DNA from: Rhizomucor pusillus
Taxonomy: Eukaryota > Mucoromycota > Mucoromycetes > Mucorales > Lichtheimiaceae
NCBI GenBank assembly: GCA_900175165.2
Contig: FWWN02000288.1
Coordinates: 62,001 to 126,000 of the forward strand
Reading direction: 5' to 3'
Length of the DNA stretch: 64,000 nucleotides
In this document: positions 1 through 9,687 of the stretch, one piece after another
Layout: each line of letters begins with the position of its first letter
Numbering within the stretch: the first letter of the stretch is position 1
Made by a program: the position numbers and the translations under genes
Notes under the pieces: generated by a model
What the model saw: only the letters and a program-made list of their open reading frames with translations
What the model was told of the DNA's origin: nothing
Databases searched by the model: none

Positions 1-574
1 TTAGGCCAGCTATGAATTTGTGTCTCCATCCCTTGCAAGTCTGTGCACAATGAATTCGGTCTGGAAGTGAAAGATCGGCGAGTATGGAATCGAACACGTC
101 TGGTGATAGCCGCTTTATGGATTTCGTATTGATTTGATCGATTTTGGACAACGGCAATGATTTTCTTGATTCGATCTCTTTAAAATATAGATCATCAGGA
201 CGTATATGCTGCTTTGCTGTGTAGTAAATCAGGAACGCTTCCCCGTATCGAGCCTGGTTTTCCAGAATACGTGCCGATTCTAAATATCCGGCCGAAGCAG
301 TTGGGTAGTCCTTCACAATCATTTGCGACAGTTTGAGCGTTTCTTCCGCGGACATTGACTTTAGCGAACATGTAATCTGTTTCTGCAATGCGAATAATTG
401 CAAGTTATCGAGGAGTCGACGAATGCTGTCGTAACTTGCAAATGCTTCCTTCCATTCGTTCGCCGCCATGTTTCTTTGTCCCTCGCGTAGCAGGTAACAG
501 AATTGTCCGCAGATCTTTCCTAGCAGATCTGGGTCATCGTCGAGATGATCCAAGGGCGGAACTTGGAGTGTCAT
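1..574 (-). CDS. F-box protein with TPR-like N-terminus (partial, runs off the left edge)
   Basis: An uninterrupted reading frame starts at the ATG at 572-574 and runs leftward out of the window, giving at least 191 residues. The first ~130 residues are helical and TPR-like (motifs such as NEWKEAFASYDSIRRLL and QARYGEAFLIYYTAKQH). They are followed by an F-box at about residues 155-190 (RLSPDVFDSILADLSLPDR, then HCAQTCKGWR). F-box proteins bind Skp1 and recruit substrates to SCF ubiquitin ligases. The TPR-then-F-box order resembles the fission yeast Pof3 type, but the C-terminal substrate-binding part (often LRRs) is outside the window, so the substrate is unknown. The family is clear; the exact orthologue is an inference. 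Confidence 0.75.
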   Translation of the reverse strand, partial: MTLQVPPLDHLDDDPDLLGKICGQFCYLLREGQRNMAANEWKEAFASYDSIRRLLDNLQLFALQKQITCSLKSMSAEETLKLSQMIVKDYPTASAGYLESARILENQARYGEAFLIYYTAKQHIRPDDLYFKEIESRKSLPLSKIDQINTKSIKRLSPDVFDSILADLSLPDRIHCAQTCKGWRHKFIAGL

Positions 575-1289
575 TACGATGGCTGTCTTCGATCGAGCCG
601 GCTCGAGAACAAAAAAATTATCATTTGAGTTTTGGATATCATGGAAAATAAACGGGATATGTACCTTTGATTGATGCGCCAAGCAGTAATATTTCCCTCA
701 CGGCTAACCGCCGGAGAATTTCTTCTTTCGATAATCGTAACTGCTTGACCAGCAAACTGGAGCTAAGTATTGACGTGCCATAGAACAGCAACCAAATTGT
801 AGTGTTAAAAATACATAAGCACATCAAACCTCTGAGAACAAAGACACACTTGATACTGACAAGTAAAAGTACTTTTACACGTAGCTAACGTCTAATTTAC
901 GGCAGGTTCAGGAACCAAGCAAGCATGGGAACTGAGCTGGTAGCGTCTGGGATCGTACCAGGTAATATATGTTCATTGTTGGGGTTCTGTTTGGATGGAA
1001 ATAGCAGTTTATGGTTTTATTTTATTTGGCTCACTTGGCAACGACATAGAAGCCCCAGAGATAGACTTTTTACTGAAACGGCGCCTGATAGTTAAAGGAA
1101 GGAAAAATGGTCGTTGTATTAGATCAACAGATGAATGTCACAACTATGGAATGTCCCCCGCTTTTAGCTTAAATCCGAATCCCGGAGAAGAACGAGCTTT
1201 ATCACGCGCAGTAAAGAGATATGCAGAATATACTTTTATGGAAGAGAGACAGAGAGCGTCCTTAAGGCCGCCGCGGAAGTCCCAGACTG
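575..1289. other. Intergenic: F-box gene 5' side and HD gene 3' side
   Basis: No reading frame here continues a recognisable protein. Short frames on both strands start at non-ATG codons or resemble nothing. The stretch should hold the promoter of the leftward F-box gene and the 3' end of the leftward HD-domain gene, which stops at 1290. No RNA gene or repeat was seen. Confidence 0.5.
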
Positions 1290-2063
1290 TTATTGTTGGC
1301 GCATCAAGTGCCGCACAGCCATCCCTCTGTACGACTCCAAATCTGGCACCTCCAAACCAACGACTTTGGCCGCGTCGTCCCAGAGACGCACTTGGACCTT
1401 GAGTTTGAAGAGTGGATCCTTCTCAAAGGCTGCAATCTGTTCCTCATTAAATGGGCCGCCCTGATTAAAGAAGTTTGAATAAGAACAGGGACAGATCTAT
1501 CGTAGTTAAATGTTTTCATGTACCTGATATTTCAGCGATAGCTTGCTTGCTGCTGAGAGCCCTTCGTAGTAGGCCCTGTCCTTGCCAGTCAAGTAACGTT
1601 TCACGGGGACATGTGCTTCCACCAACTGGGCGATCTTTTCCGAGAAGCCTAGCTTTCTCAGATACTCTGCACCGATCCGTTCGTGGCCAGTGACGCCAAC
1701 GCTGACGGATGAAGATGTATTGTTTTTTTCAACAGCACCCGGATCGAGTTCTGCCAAAGCTGAAGCGTCGCATAACATTTGCATTTGGTCGGACGACGTA
1801 GCAAACTGCCCAATGTCGTGCAGCAAGGCTGCCAAAATGGTTTCCTCATCGGCTTCTATGGAACTTGTTTTAATATCTCCTTCTTTCTTCCAGCGGCACA
1901 GTTGTATGTTATTCTTACTTGATTTTAGTGCCTGCGCGGCTGCTTGCAAACTGTGGTCCAATTGGGAAATCCTTTCACCAATGTAATCTTGTTTGCTGCC
2001 GTCAATCAAGACTTGAAACATAGTATCAACAATACGCTGACAAGATTCCTCGGACAACGTCAT
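1290..2063 (-). CDS. HD-domain protein, PhnZ-like mixed-valent diiron oxygenase candidate
   Basis: Two exons, 2063-1524 and 1460-1290, are joined across a GT-AG intron at phase 0 and give 236 residues. Exon 1 carries a YIGERISQLDHSLQAA segment (about residues 28-43). Here a Tyr and a Glu, three residues apart, precede the His that should be the first metal ligand. Next comes the HD doublet in ALLHDIGQF, then a later His in GHERIGAEYLRKLG and another in VEAHVPVKRYL. Exon 2 has the conserved tail QGGPFNEEQIAAFEKDP and RLWDDAAKVVGLEVP. This is the predicted HD phosphohydrolase superfamily that includes PhnZ and TmpB, non-heme diiron oxygenases that cleave C-P bonds. The Tyr-x-x-Glu element separates oxygenases from ordinary HD hydrolases. 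It lies head to head with a PhyH/PhnY-like dioxygenase. The family is seen; the substrate (2-aminoethylphosphonate or a relative) is inferred. An upstream non-coding exon is possible. Confidence 0.85.
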
Positions 2064-2419
2064 CGGATATTAAAAGAAGGAAAAAAAGGTTGAGAATCAG
2101 GATATAATCTGTAAGGTTGGATATATATTTGTACCATTGTCCATTCTCACAAAATCGATGTGGATTATGTCCGCGGAAACTGCGCCAACGTGACAAAATT
2201 TCTGCTACTTGTTGGAAGCCCGCGTCCAAAACCTTATTCTGATCCATGTGGGGACCATGGGAGGTGTGAAGGATGGGACCCTGCAACGATGAGAAAAAAG
2301 AAAGTTTAACAGGGTCCTCTTCCGCGGATGGGGGAGACGAGGAAGTGATATATATATATATATATGGCGAAAAAAAAATAACTTAACACCGAAAACCCGG
2401 ATCTATTATTACAACTACC
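2064..2419. promoter_or_regulatory. Shared divergent promoter of the HD oxygenase and PhyH dioxygenase genes
   Basis: The 356 bases between two oppositely oriented start codons must contain both promoters. A run of alternating T and A lies at about 2347-2366, some 55-70 bases before the rightward ATG, and could serve as its TATA region. A 50-codon frame without stops on the leftward side (about 2286-2135) shows no family resemblance and may be chance or a leader exon. No specific regulator site was recognised. Confidence 0.5.
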
Positions 2420-3371
2420 ATGGCAACACAGCAGCAAAATATGGAACCTTACAACCTGACTCCAGAGCAGCTCAAGGCTTACGAGGACGATGGTTTCCTG
2501 CTTATTGAAGACTTCTTTTCTTCTGAGGAACACGCCGAACTGGTCGAGTTCTGCAAGACATTTCGAAAATGGGGCCACGAGAAGGGCAAGTGGATGCAAT
2601 ATTACGAGACCAACACCAAGACTGGCGAAACCCAACTGTGCCGCACCGAAAACTTTACGCCGTACCATCAAGGCATGGCCAGCTATGTCAAGAGCCCACG
2701 CCTCCTTCAAGTGCTCAAGAAACTGCACGGTGAAGAATACGTCTTGTTTAAGGAAAAGGTCAACTACAAATTGCCTGGTGGCGGTGGTAAGTGTAGTAGT
2801 CTATCAGGGTGTATATGTGCATACATGCCAACTCTTGCATACATAGCATTCCCTGCACATCAAGATGCACCTGCATTTGTCCAATTTGGTCAGTCCTCCC
2901 ACATGACCGTTATGTTCACCATCGATGCAACCACCGATGAAAACGGCTGCCTCGAAGTCGTTCCTGGATCCCACAAGAATCCGTTCGAACGACGTATCTT
3001 GCCGCAAGAAAAGCACGATGGCTCTATTGCAAGTTCCTGGTGTGATCAGCAGCAATGGGTGCCTGTGCATTGCAAACCTGTAAGTTGTTGAATGTGCAAA
3101 TTACTTTTATGCTGTGTACTGAGTATTTCCATAACAGGGCTCTGTGTTGATTTTTGGAGCATACCTTGCTCACAGATCAGGCAACAATAACACTGATGAC
3201 TCTCGCGTTGCAGTTTATCTGACCTACAATGCTGTTCGCGAAGGAGATATGCGCGACCACTATTACAATGAAAAACGCAAGTTATTCCCTCCATCGTATG
3301 AGCGTGAAGAAGGCAAGGATTACAGCGAAGGTGCTGTCATTTACAACCTCGCTACGCCCATCCGTTCATAA
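2420..3371 (+). CDS. PhyH-family Fe(II)/2-oxoglutarate dioxygenase, PhnY-like
   Basis: Exons 2420-2786, 2847-3079 and 3138-3371 give 277 residues with clean GT-AG junctions (GTAAGT donors). The N-terminus has the PhyH opening LKAYEDDGFLLIEDFF. The metal-binding His-x-Asp lies in FPAHQDAPAF, at the start of exon 2. The segment DENGCLEVVPGSHKN is the typical PhyH turn. The distal His and 2-oxoglutarate-binding Arg are probably those in YLAHRSGNN, in exon 3. Family members hydroxylate small molecules using O2 and 2-oxoglutarate. PhnY hydroxylates 2-aminoethylphosphonate ahead of PhnZ cleavage, and the adjacent divergent HD oxygenase makes that the leading hypothesis. No peroxisomal targeting signal is evident at the C-terminus (TPIRS), so true phytanoyl-CoA hydroxylase is less likely. 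Substrate assignment is inference. Confidence 0.85.
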
Positions 3372-3437
3372 TAATAATAATAATAAAAATTGATCCCTCT
3401 CCGTATGATTTATTTTTTGCTTTTCCAACAACCATTG

Positions 3438-4103
3438 TTACTGCGATTTTCTTCGTTTTCCTTTTGCTTCACGCCGTTTTGTCTTTTTGATGCTTTGCAA
3501 AATCGCCCAGATAATCCATGCGGAGCATGCCAACACCGTAACAAATGTGCCAATTTGCACAAGCGTGGCATCCTCTTGTCGTCCTACAGGTACAGCCAAC
3601 TCCAAATCATATTCTTGGGTGGTAACATTAAATGGCGTAAAAGATGCGACGGCTGCGTACCGAGGAAGCAACGGATGCTGGATAGCCGGCAGTCCAAACC
3701 CGCATGTCACGCCGGCTTTGGGTGGAGATATACGTATGCTGCGATGCGTTGCATTGTACGATGGATGCTGGTATCGTAAATGGATAGGCAGGTCAAGTTT
3801 GAACGTCCTACGGTCGTCTCTGTTTTTTCGTCGAACAATGACAAGACTGCCCCGAGGTTCTCGTACATGCTCCAAAGGCGCTTCGAGATCGGTTTCGCCA
3901 AACACGCGTGCGTTTCGGAAATCGGCGAGATCGTGGAGTTGGTTAGGATCGACAAACACACTTGCTGGCAATTCGTACACGATGTCAAGCCAGCATTCAT
4001 TAGAAGGAAGAGAAGAAAAAGGAGGAGGAGCAATGACTGTTGTGATTATGTGTGGATGGAGACTATTTGCATTTTCGAGCGTGGACTCTATGGTTTCTTC
4101 CAT
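3438..4103 (-). CDS. PIG-X/Pbn1-like subunit of GPI mannosyltransferase I
   Basis: Single-exon frame of 221 residues from the ATG at 4103. The segment CWLDIVYELPASVFVDPNQL matches the PIG-X signature of Cys followed by LP-x-x-x-x-VDP. Further on come PIHLRYQHPSYN, CGFGLPA and one C-terminal membrane helix (about VQIGTFVTVLACSAWIIWAIL) followed by a Lys/Arg-rich tail consistent with ER retention. PIG-X/Pbn1 stabilises the PIG-M catalytic subunit that adds the first mannose to GPI anchors in the ER lumen. No N-terminal signal peptide is visible from this start, and the open frame extends upstream without an ATG, so a short 5' exon may be missing. The GPI role fits a fungus with a GPI-anchored GH16 gene nearby, but that adjacency is probably chance. 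Confidence 0.8.
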   Translation of the reverse strand: MEETIESTLENANSLHPHIITTVIAPPPFSSLPSNECWLDIVYELPASVFVDPNQLHDLADFRNARVFGETDLEAPLEHVREPRGSLVIVRRKNRDDRRTFKLDLPIHLRYQHPSYNATHRSIRISPPKAGVTCGFGLPAIQHPLLPRYAAVASFTPFNVTTQEYDLELAVPVGRQEDATLVQIGTFVTVLACSAWIIWAILQSIKKTKRREAKGKRRKSQ

Positions 4104-4292
4104 GTGAGAGAGGAGTTCCTTTTTGGTGTCACGGAAAAGACATTGACAAGAGAGATGACGTTTATGCAACAAAAATGGTGATGAGTTTATTGCATCGATT
4201 GTTTAGATGCAACGAGGTAGATGTCAGAAAAAAACGAACAGATACAGAGAGGGGGAGTTACACACGGATTGATATTGCTTTATCATCGTCTT

Positions 4293-4487
4293 CTAGTCCT
4301 TCTTGCACTTGCATTTTTGGTCCTCAGTGAGACCGGCGAGAGCTTGTTCAATGTGTAGGCCGCAACCTGCCGATTGCAAGTAGTTGGTTGGTATACACTC
4401 AAAGTATATATGTATATATTCGATCGCTTTACACTCACCCTTCCAGGTGTATTTGCCGCACTTGTCACAGGTAACTCGCATGCACAT
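4293..4487 (-). CDS. 40-residue conserved Cys-rich protein (CxxC, WxGCGxH)
   Basis: Exons 4487-4439 and 4366-4293 join across a 72-nt GT-AG intron at phase 1 to give only 40 residues. The protein begins with VTCDKCGKYTW, then KGCGLHIEQALAGL (the first Gly codon is completed by the splice), and ends in CKCKKD. The two CxxC-like pairs plus the Cys-His pair suggest one bound zinc. Very small proteins with this Cys/Trp-x-Gly-Cys-Gly-x-His layout are widespread in fungi and lack an assigned function. The coding region is too short for ordinary gene finders. The splice restores the motif exactly, which is strong support that it is real. Confidence 0.75.
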   Translation of the reverse strand: MCMRVTCDKCGKYTWKGECKAIEYIHIYFECIPTNYLQSAGCGLHIEQALAGLTEDQKCKCKKD

Positions 4488-4876
4488 TCTTAGAAAAGAT
4501 ATTGAAGAAAAGAATCAAGGAGATCGATGGCAGCCAGCTTTTTTTATTTTTCTGCGGAGACAAAATGATTACGGACGCTGACGCGGCCAGTTGCGATGCT
4601 GACGAGTGCTGTGAGACCCTTCACCTGCTCCAGACATGAAAAACAAATATGCATCGTCGCTCAGTGATGACGAGTGCTTTAATCATGCAATTATAGGAGG
4701 CACGTGCTGTGAAACAAGCAGAGTGGAAAATTAGGCAAGTACAGGTCCTTCATGTCTCAACTCGGCGAATATACGAAACGGACATCTAGTCGATCAATCC
4801 CTTGTGTTCCTATTGTTATTTTATTTTTTTTCCTTACCTTTTGTCACATTACTACCACTGCAAGCCAGGATCAACA

Positions 4877-6076
4877 ATGTGGATAAACTCATTCTTGTAC
4901 TTCTGGGGCAGTTCACTACTGCTGCTGCTTGCACTGCCGCCGACGACGACACTTGCACAAACATCATCGTCATCATCGAGCGACCCGGTGGTATGCGACT
5001 GCGGCTTTCGAGATGAGAACAACCACGTGTGGTCCGAGATCTGGTACGCCGACTACTCCAACTACAAATCCAATTTACACAAGGACGCACATTACGTTGT
5101 CATGGATTACACCGTCAATGCAAAGCACAAGGATACTTTAAACCGAGTATTTGATCCCAACAATGTTCAAATTGACGAGCAAGGACAAGTGCAGCTTGCT
5201 GTACGCAAAGTAAACGACAATGAATACACCTCATCGTCTTTTGGCACTCGCCGCCAGGATATATTGTATGGCACTTTCCGGGCATCGATAAAGACATCGC
5301 CTGTACCGGGCACCGTTGCTGCATTCTACTTTTACCGCAACGATACCTGTGAAATCGATATCGAGTCGCTGAGTAGAATGCAGAATCCATGGAAGACGTT
5401 CTTTTCAGTTCAGCCGCAAGTATACAATCCTGATGGATCGGCATCCACGTTGACAAACGATAAGCATGAGTTACCCTTTGATCCTACATCCGTGAGTTTT
5501 TTCAATTCTCTCTCTCTCTCTCTTGACTCATCTCCCAAACCGCTAAAACCACTTTTTCATCAGGAATATCACGAGTACAGGTTCGATTGGATTCCTGATC
5601 GCATCGATTACTACATAGATGGTCAGCATGCCAATAGCTTCAACACGACCGTGCCCCAATCGCCCGGTCGTGTGATGCTGAATCACTGGACAGACGGCAA
5701 TCCCAAATACAGCGGTGCCGCGCCAGATCAGGATGCCTTCTTGTCCGTAGCCAACTTGACAGTGTTTTTCAATTCTTCAGATGCGCATGAACCTCTTTCC
5801 TGCCAAAAAATGCAAGAGCCATGCAACGTTGCAGGCAAGTTGATTCAGAAGGCTTCATTCATTTATTTGAGACTAACCTGTCTGTGATCCTTTTTCCTTT
5901 TTTGAATATGAAAAATCTTAGATATAATGGCAAAGAGATTAGTACCAGCAGGAGCGTCGTCGTCGTCTTCTTCTTCTTCTTCTCAACCGCAGTCTGCCGC
6001 TGCACATCCTCACATCCAGACTAGCTTGTGCATTGTACTTGTTACTGCATTGCTGTATATACTCACTATCCATTGA
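4877..6076 (+). CDS. GPI-anchored glycoside hydrolase family 16 protein
   Basis: Exons 4877-5491, 5564-5834 and 5922-6076 give 346 residues. The protein starts with a signal peptide (hydrophobic core LLLLLALPP). The GH16 domain has its catalytic triad in CEIDIES (E159, D161, E163), the ExDxE form typical of non-bulged members such as plant XTH and fungal CRH transglycosylases. Later markers are YRFDWIPDRIDYYIDG and MLNHWTDG. The last exon adds a Ser-rich linker and a hydrophobic C-terminus (CIVLVTALLYILTIH), a GPI-attachment signal. The product probably cuts or transfers beta-glucan or chitin-glucan chains in the cell wall. Intron 1 is 72 nt with no in-frame stop, so retention would keep the frame. 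Intron 2 needs a GC-AG boundary (GCAAGT donor at 5835). A start at an upstream codon is possible but would bury the signal peptide. Confidence 0.85.
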
Positions 6077-6639
6077 TCCTGTATATTCTAGACTATTATA
6101 AGAATACAAATCCTTTCTAAACATAAAACTATTTATACAGCGGATTTATCGTTGCAAGTTACTAGCCAATGATTTTGATGTGAATCATTGTTACTATGCT
6201 GCTTGTCGTCATCGGCGATGTCCCCCGATGGGTCCCGTTGATATTACAGTTTCTCGCTTCGCCGATAAACGAGGAACAAACTTTTCCCGAGATTCCGGAT
6301 TCCTTGGCAAAATCACGGATTATATTACGTTAATTCAATCTAGCGTGAATCGTCACTAGGTCGCGTAGAGCACAGGATTAGCGCCCATGAACTAAGCACA
6401 TCTCTAAACTTGGTCTATTATAGCATATGTGATGTGATGCGCTGCTGTTCTCCACATCGCTCTGCTGCTGTCGGGCACAGACAAAAAGAGAAAGGTTACA
6501 CAAAACACACGGTCGCTCGCTGTTGTTGTCTGATCTTAAACTCACTGGTCGAACTAGTTACAAAAAAGTCATCTCTCTTTTCCCTACCTTTTTAATTCCT
6601 TAATAATAATATCTTGATCTATCACGCTGCGTATTTCCA
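6077..6639. other. Intergenic between GH16 and MFS genes
   Basis: No reading frame with protein-like character was found. It should contain the GH16 3' end and the promoter of the rightward transporter. Pyrimidine-rich sequence lies at about 6560-6600 just before the transporter ATG. No RNA gene was seen. Confidence 0.4.
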
Positions 6640-8743
6640 ATGATGGCAGAGAACGATAAATGCAGGAAAAGCGCGGTTTCGTCAAGCAACAGCAGCAGCA
6701 GCAGTGAGGAACAGACCCTACTTACTTCAAGAAAGGGCACCTGGATCAAATTCCTGATTGGCGATGTGCATGCAGACGACGACCCGCAGCAGCTATCGAT
6801 GGCGCGAAAGCAATTGATTATATTCGTTGTTGCGCTGAGCGGTATTAGCGGGCCGCTCGGGAGTATGATCTACATGCCTGGCTTGCTGAGCGTCGCCGAC
6901 GATCTCCACACCAGCATGTCGGCTGTCAACGGTAGCGTCTCCGCATACGTTGTATTTATGGGTCTAGCGGTAAGCATATCATCAATTGCGGGGAGGAATT
7001 CTATATTCTAATCATGCAAATTAGCCCCTGGTGTGGGCCAGTCTGAGCGATCAATTCGGAAGAAAGAGAATGTACCTTTTGAGCACGATACTCGGCATAG
7101 TCGCATCCATTATCTGTGCCGTCTCAACGAACATTGCCATGCTGATCGTATTTCGAGCCGTCCAAGCTGCAGGACTTTGTGCCAGTCAGTCGTTAGGTAA
7201 AATCAGAGAAGAAAAGAATCGACTAGAAAAAAAAGAAAAAAAGAAAATAAAGATTATCTAATTACGAAATCATACTAGGCGCTGGAGTCATCGCAGACAC
7301 GATACCGACTCATCAGCGGGGAAGAGCATATGGATTCTTTTACATTGGTCCACTGATCGGTCCAGTGATAGGAAAGTAGTAATAGTCTGCCTGCTTGCAT
7401 TGTTTATTGTAAACTGACCGTGCTTATTATTTTGATGGCATTTCAGGTCCCACGGTCGGAGGTTTGTTGCAAACCACCAGAACAATTGCAAAGAGGAGAT
7501 ATGTGACTCACGTCGAGTGTACATAGGTGTCCTTTGCCAGTTTCTAGGATGGCAATCAACGTTCTACTTTCAAGCGATTCTGGGTACGTGAGAATTTGAA
7601 AGAGATAAACAAAGTCGCAAGGCAATGCGGGCAAAAAAACAGCGGCATTAACTTTATGCTTGCAGGCGCTGTACTGCTTGCGATGATTGCGCTGTTGCTA
7701 CCAGAGACGCTGCGAAAGAAGAAAAATGCGAAATTTCAAGAGCAGCAGGAAAAGCGATCTTCATCTAGTGGTGATAGAAATATATTCAAACCATTTCTGC
7801 CGTTGTTTTCGATGCTCCAGGATCCAACCATGATCGCAATCACCTCGTACAGCACAGTCATCTTTGGATGCCTTTATCTCCTGGCAAGTGCCACAGAGAA
7901 AAAAATCCAAGAGAGAAACAGACATTTTAATTTCTTTTTATACATAGAATCCAACGATTACAGATACATTCCAGATGGAATATGGATACAATCAATGGCA
8001 GGTCGGGTTGACGTACCTTGCATTCGGCGTAGGCTTGATGATCGGCTCTGTGCTTGCTGGGCGCAATGCAGATTGGGTCCTTCGTCGGTTGCAAAAGCGG
8101 GGGGCAGTGGTTCCAGAAATGCGTCTAAGGGCTGCCTTTCCGTCCTTCTTTTTAATTCCTGCTGGATACCTGATCTATGGCTGGACGGTGCAGTACCACG
8201 TTGGTGCCTATGCTCCTATCATTGGTTTGTTTGTTTGCAAGTATTATTATGACATATTTTACATCCTGTTTGAGACTAACAGTAGTTCTAGATGCTCTTG
8301 GCCAAATGTCGGCATTTACACCGTCCAATGTGTATCTTGTAGACTCGCAGCCAGGTCGCTCCGCCAGCGCGGTTGCTATCAACAATTGTTTCCGTTCGAT
8401 TGCAGGTGCGATCACCGCCATCTTTTCGACACAAGCGCTGCACGGTGGTGGCCCTGGTATCTTGTACACCATCCTGGCAGCTATCAACGTTGCCAACATT
8501 GGCTTTGTTGTTATGTGCATGATCTATGGACAGCAATGGCGTCAAGCTGTTGCTAAGAAACGCGGAATTGCTACACCAGATGCTGATACTTCCATGGAGA
8601 AGAAGGCAACAGCAGCAACTACCGACAAAGATGATGATCCCGAGCTAGGAGATAAAGATAGCAGTCTGCATCAGCAACAGCAACAGCAACAAGAAATTGA
8701 ACATACTTTGGCACGCACTGCTTCTAGACACAGCGCGCTTTAA
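6640..8743 (+). CDS. MFS transporter, DHA1-type (multidrug/drug:H+ antiporter-like)
   Basis: Eight exons are modelled: 6640-6969, 7025-7196, 7279-7371, 7447-7461, 7527-7583, 7666-7883, 7948-8236 and 8292-8743, giving 541 residues. After a Ser-rich cytosolic N-terminus come helices with the MFS loop 2-3 signature (WASLSDQFGRKRMYLL). Then follow FRAVQAAG, the motif-C-like YIGPLIGPVIG, TVGGVLCQFLGWQS, a cytosolic loop, EYGYNQWQVGLTYLAFGVG and GQMSAFTPSNVYLVDSQPGR. This pattern is typical of fungal DHA1 exporters of drugs or small metabolites. Introns 6 and 7 require GC-AG boundaries (GCAAGT at 7884 and 8237). Exon 4 is only 15 nt. The donor of intron 3 is irregular: keeping VIG-PT needs GAAAGT at 7372, while a weak GTCCAG at 7360 would shorten the loop. 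Substrate unknown. Confidence 0.8.
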
Positions 8744-8946
8744 TTTGCTTCCTTAAACCCCCCTTAATTAAGTACACCCTATCAATAATCTGCGTACCCT
8801 CCCTTATTTAACATTTCTTCCTCGAACGTTTATCCTCTTATTACTCGCACCCTTTATCCTCTTTGCATGTACATCTTTTGTATACGTTAAATATATCGAC
8901 TATTTAAAAGTAGTTTATATTTGATGATGATCTTGTACAAGTGAAA

Positions 8947-9687
8947 TTAACAGAATTTAACTTCATATTTATCTACACCGCATTCAAAAGTACTCGTCTG
9001 GTCATCGTAAGCAAAAGAGTAAGCATCCGGGCACGCCTTTTTGAGATTCTCAGAGTGAGAGTCTGGTTTACACTTGTTTGGGTCATCGTGAGCGCCGCGG
9101 CAGCAGCTTTCATCGGTATTATCCTTGCTGCAAGTGGTCTGGCAGCCGACGACGTTTCCGGAGCTGTCCTTGATGGCATAATCCGAAGGGCACTGGGGGA
9201 CCTTGCAGGAGGGCGAGCCGCAGCTGTACTTGCCGTTCGAAGAACTACCCTTCTCGGGGTTGATAGACATGGGCAAATTGTATCCGTCGACCAAGCTGAT
9301 ATCGTAGAAATCCTTGCCGGCCATGCCCTTAAAGAAGAACTCTGCGAGCGAGGCTGGGTTGTTTGCACCGGGGACACCGCATCCCTTGTTACCGTTGCCA
9401 GAGCAATCGTGGCGACCCCATACGCGTCCGCCCCACTTATCGCTCTTGGAGATCGTTTGGCTCGAACCCGGTGTCAAGTCGAAACTTTGCTCAGGCGAAG
9501 ACGCTGACTTGCCGTTCGTCAGCACACCGACCGTCACTGTGTCCTTGCAGTTGTTGCTAATGTGGATCTGCTTTTGGCCGCCGCCGCCACCTCCACCGCT
9601 ATCATCCGCAGCAAAGCCAAACGCGTACACATCCGTGCTTCCACAGAATGCAGCAAGCATGAACAAGTAAGCAACAATCACCAGCAT
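8947..9687 (-). CDS. Thaumatin-like (PR-5 family) secreted protein
   Basis: Intronless frame of 246 residues from the ATG at 9687. A signal peptide (LVIVAYLFMLAAFCGS) is followed by a short Gly-run linker and the thaumatin fold: IHISNNCKDTVTVGVL near the start, the conserved WGGRVWGRHDCSGNG, then AEFFFKG and DFYDISLVDGYNLPMSI, the family signature. The C-terminal end holds CPDAYSFAYDDQTSTFEC. About 14 cysteines lie in the mature part, fewer than the 16 of typical plant proteins. Thaumatin-like proteins in fungi are thought to act on beta-glucan in walls (GH152) or in defence. A TATA-like stretch (tatatat) lies near 9750, upstream on this strand. The frame opens three codons earlier at a non-ATG codon, so 9687 is preferred. 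Confidence 0.9.
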   Translation of the reverse strand: MLVIVAYLFMLAAFCGSTDVYAFGFAADDSGGGGGGGQKQIHISNNCKDTVTVGVLTNGKSASSPEQSFDLTPGSSQTISKSDKWGGRVWGRHDCSGNGNKGCGVPGANNPASLAEFFFKGMAGKDFYDISLVDGYNLPMSINPEKGSSSNGKYSCGSPSCKVPQCPSDYAIKDSSGNVVGCQTTCSKDNTDESCCRGAHDDPNKCKPDSHSENLKKACPDAYSFAYDDQTSTFECGVDKYEVKFC

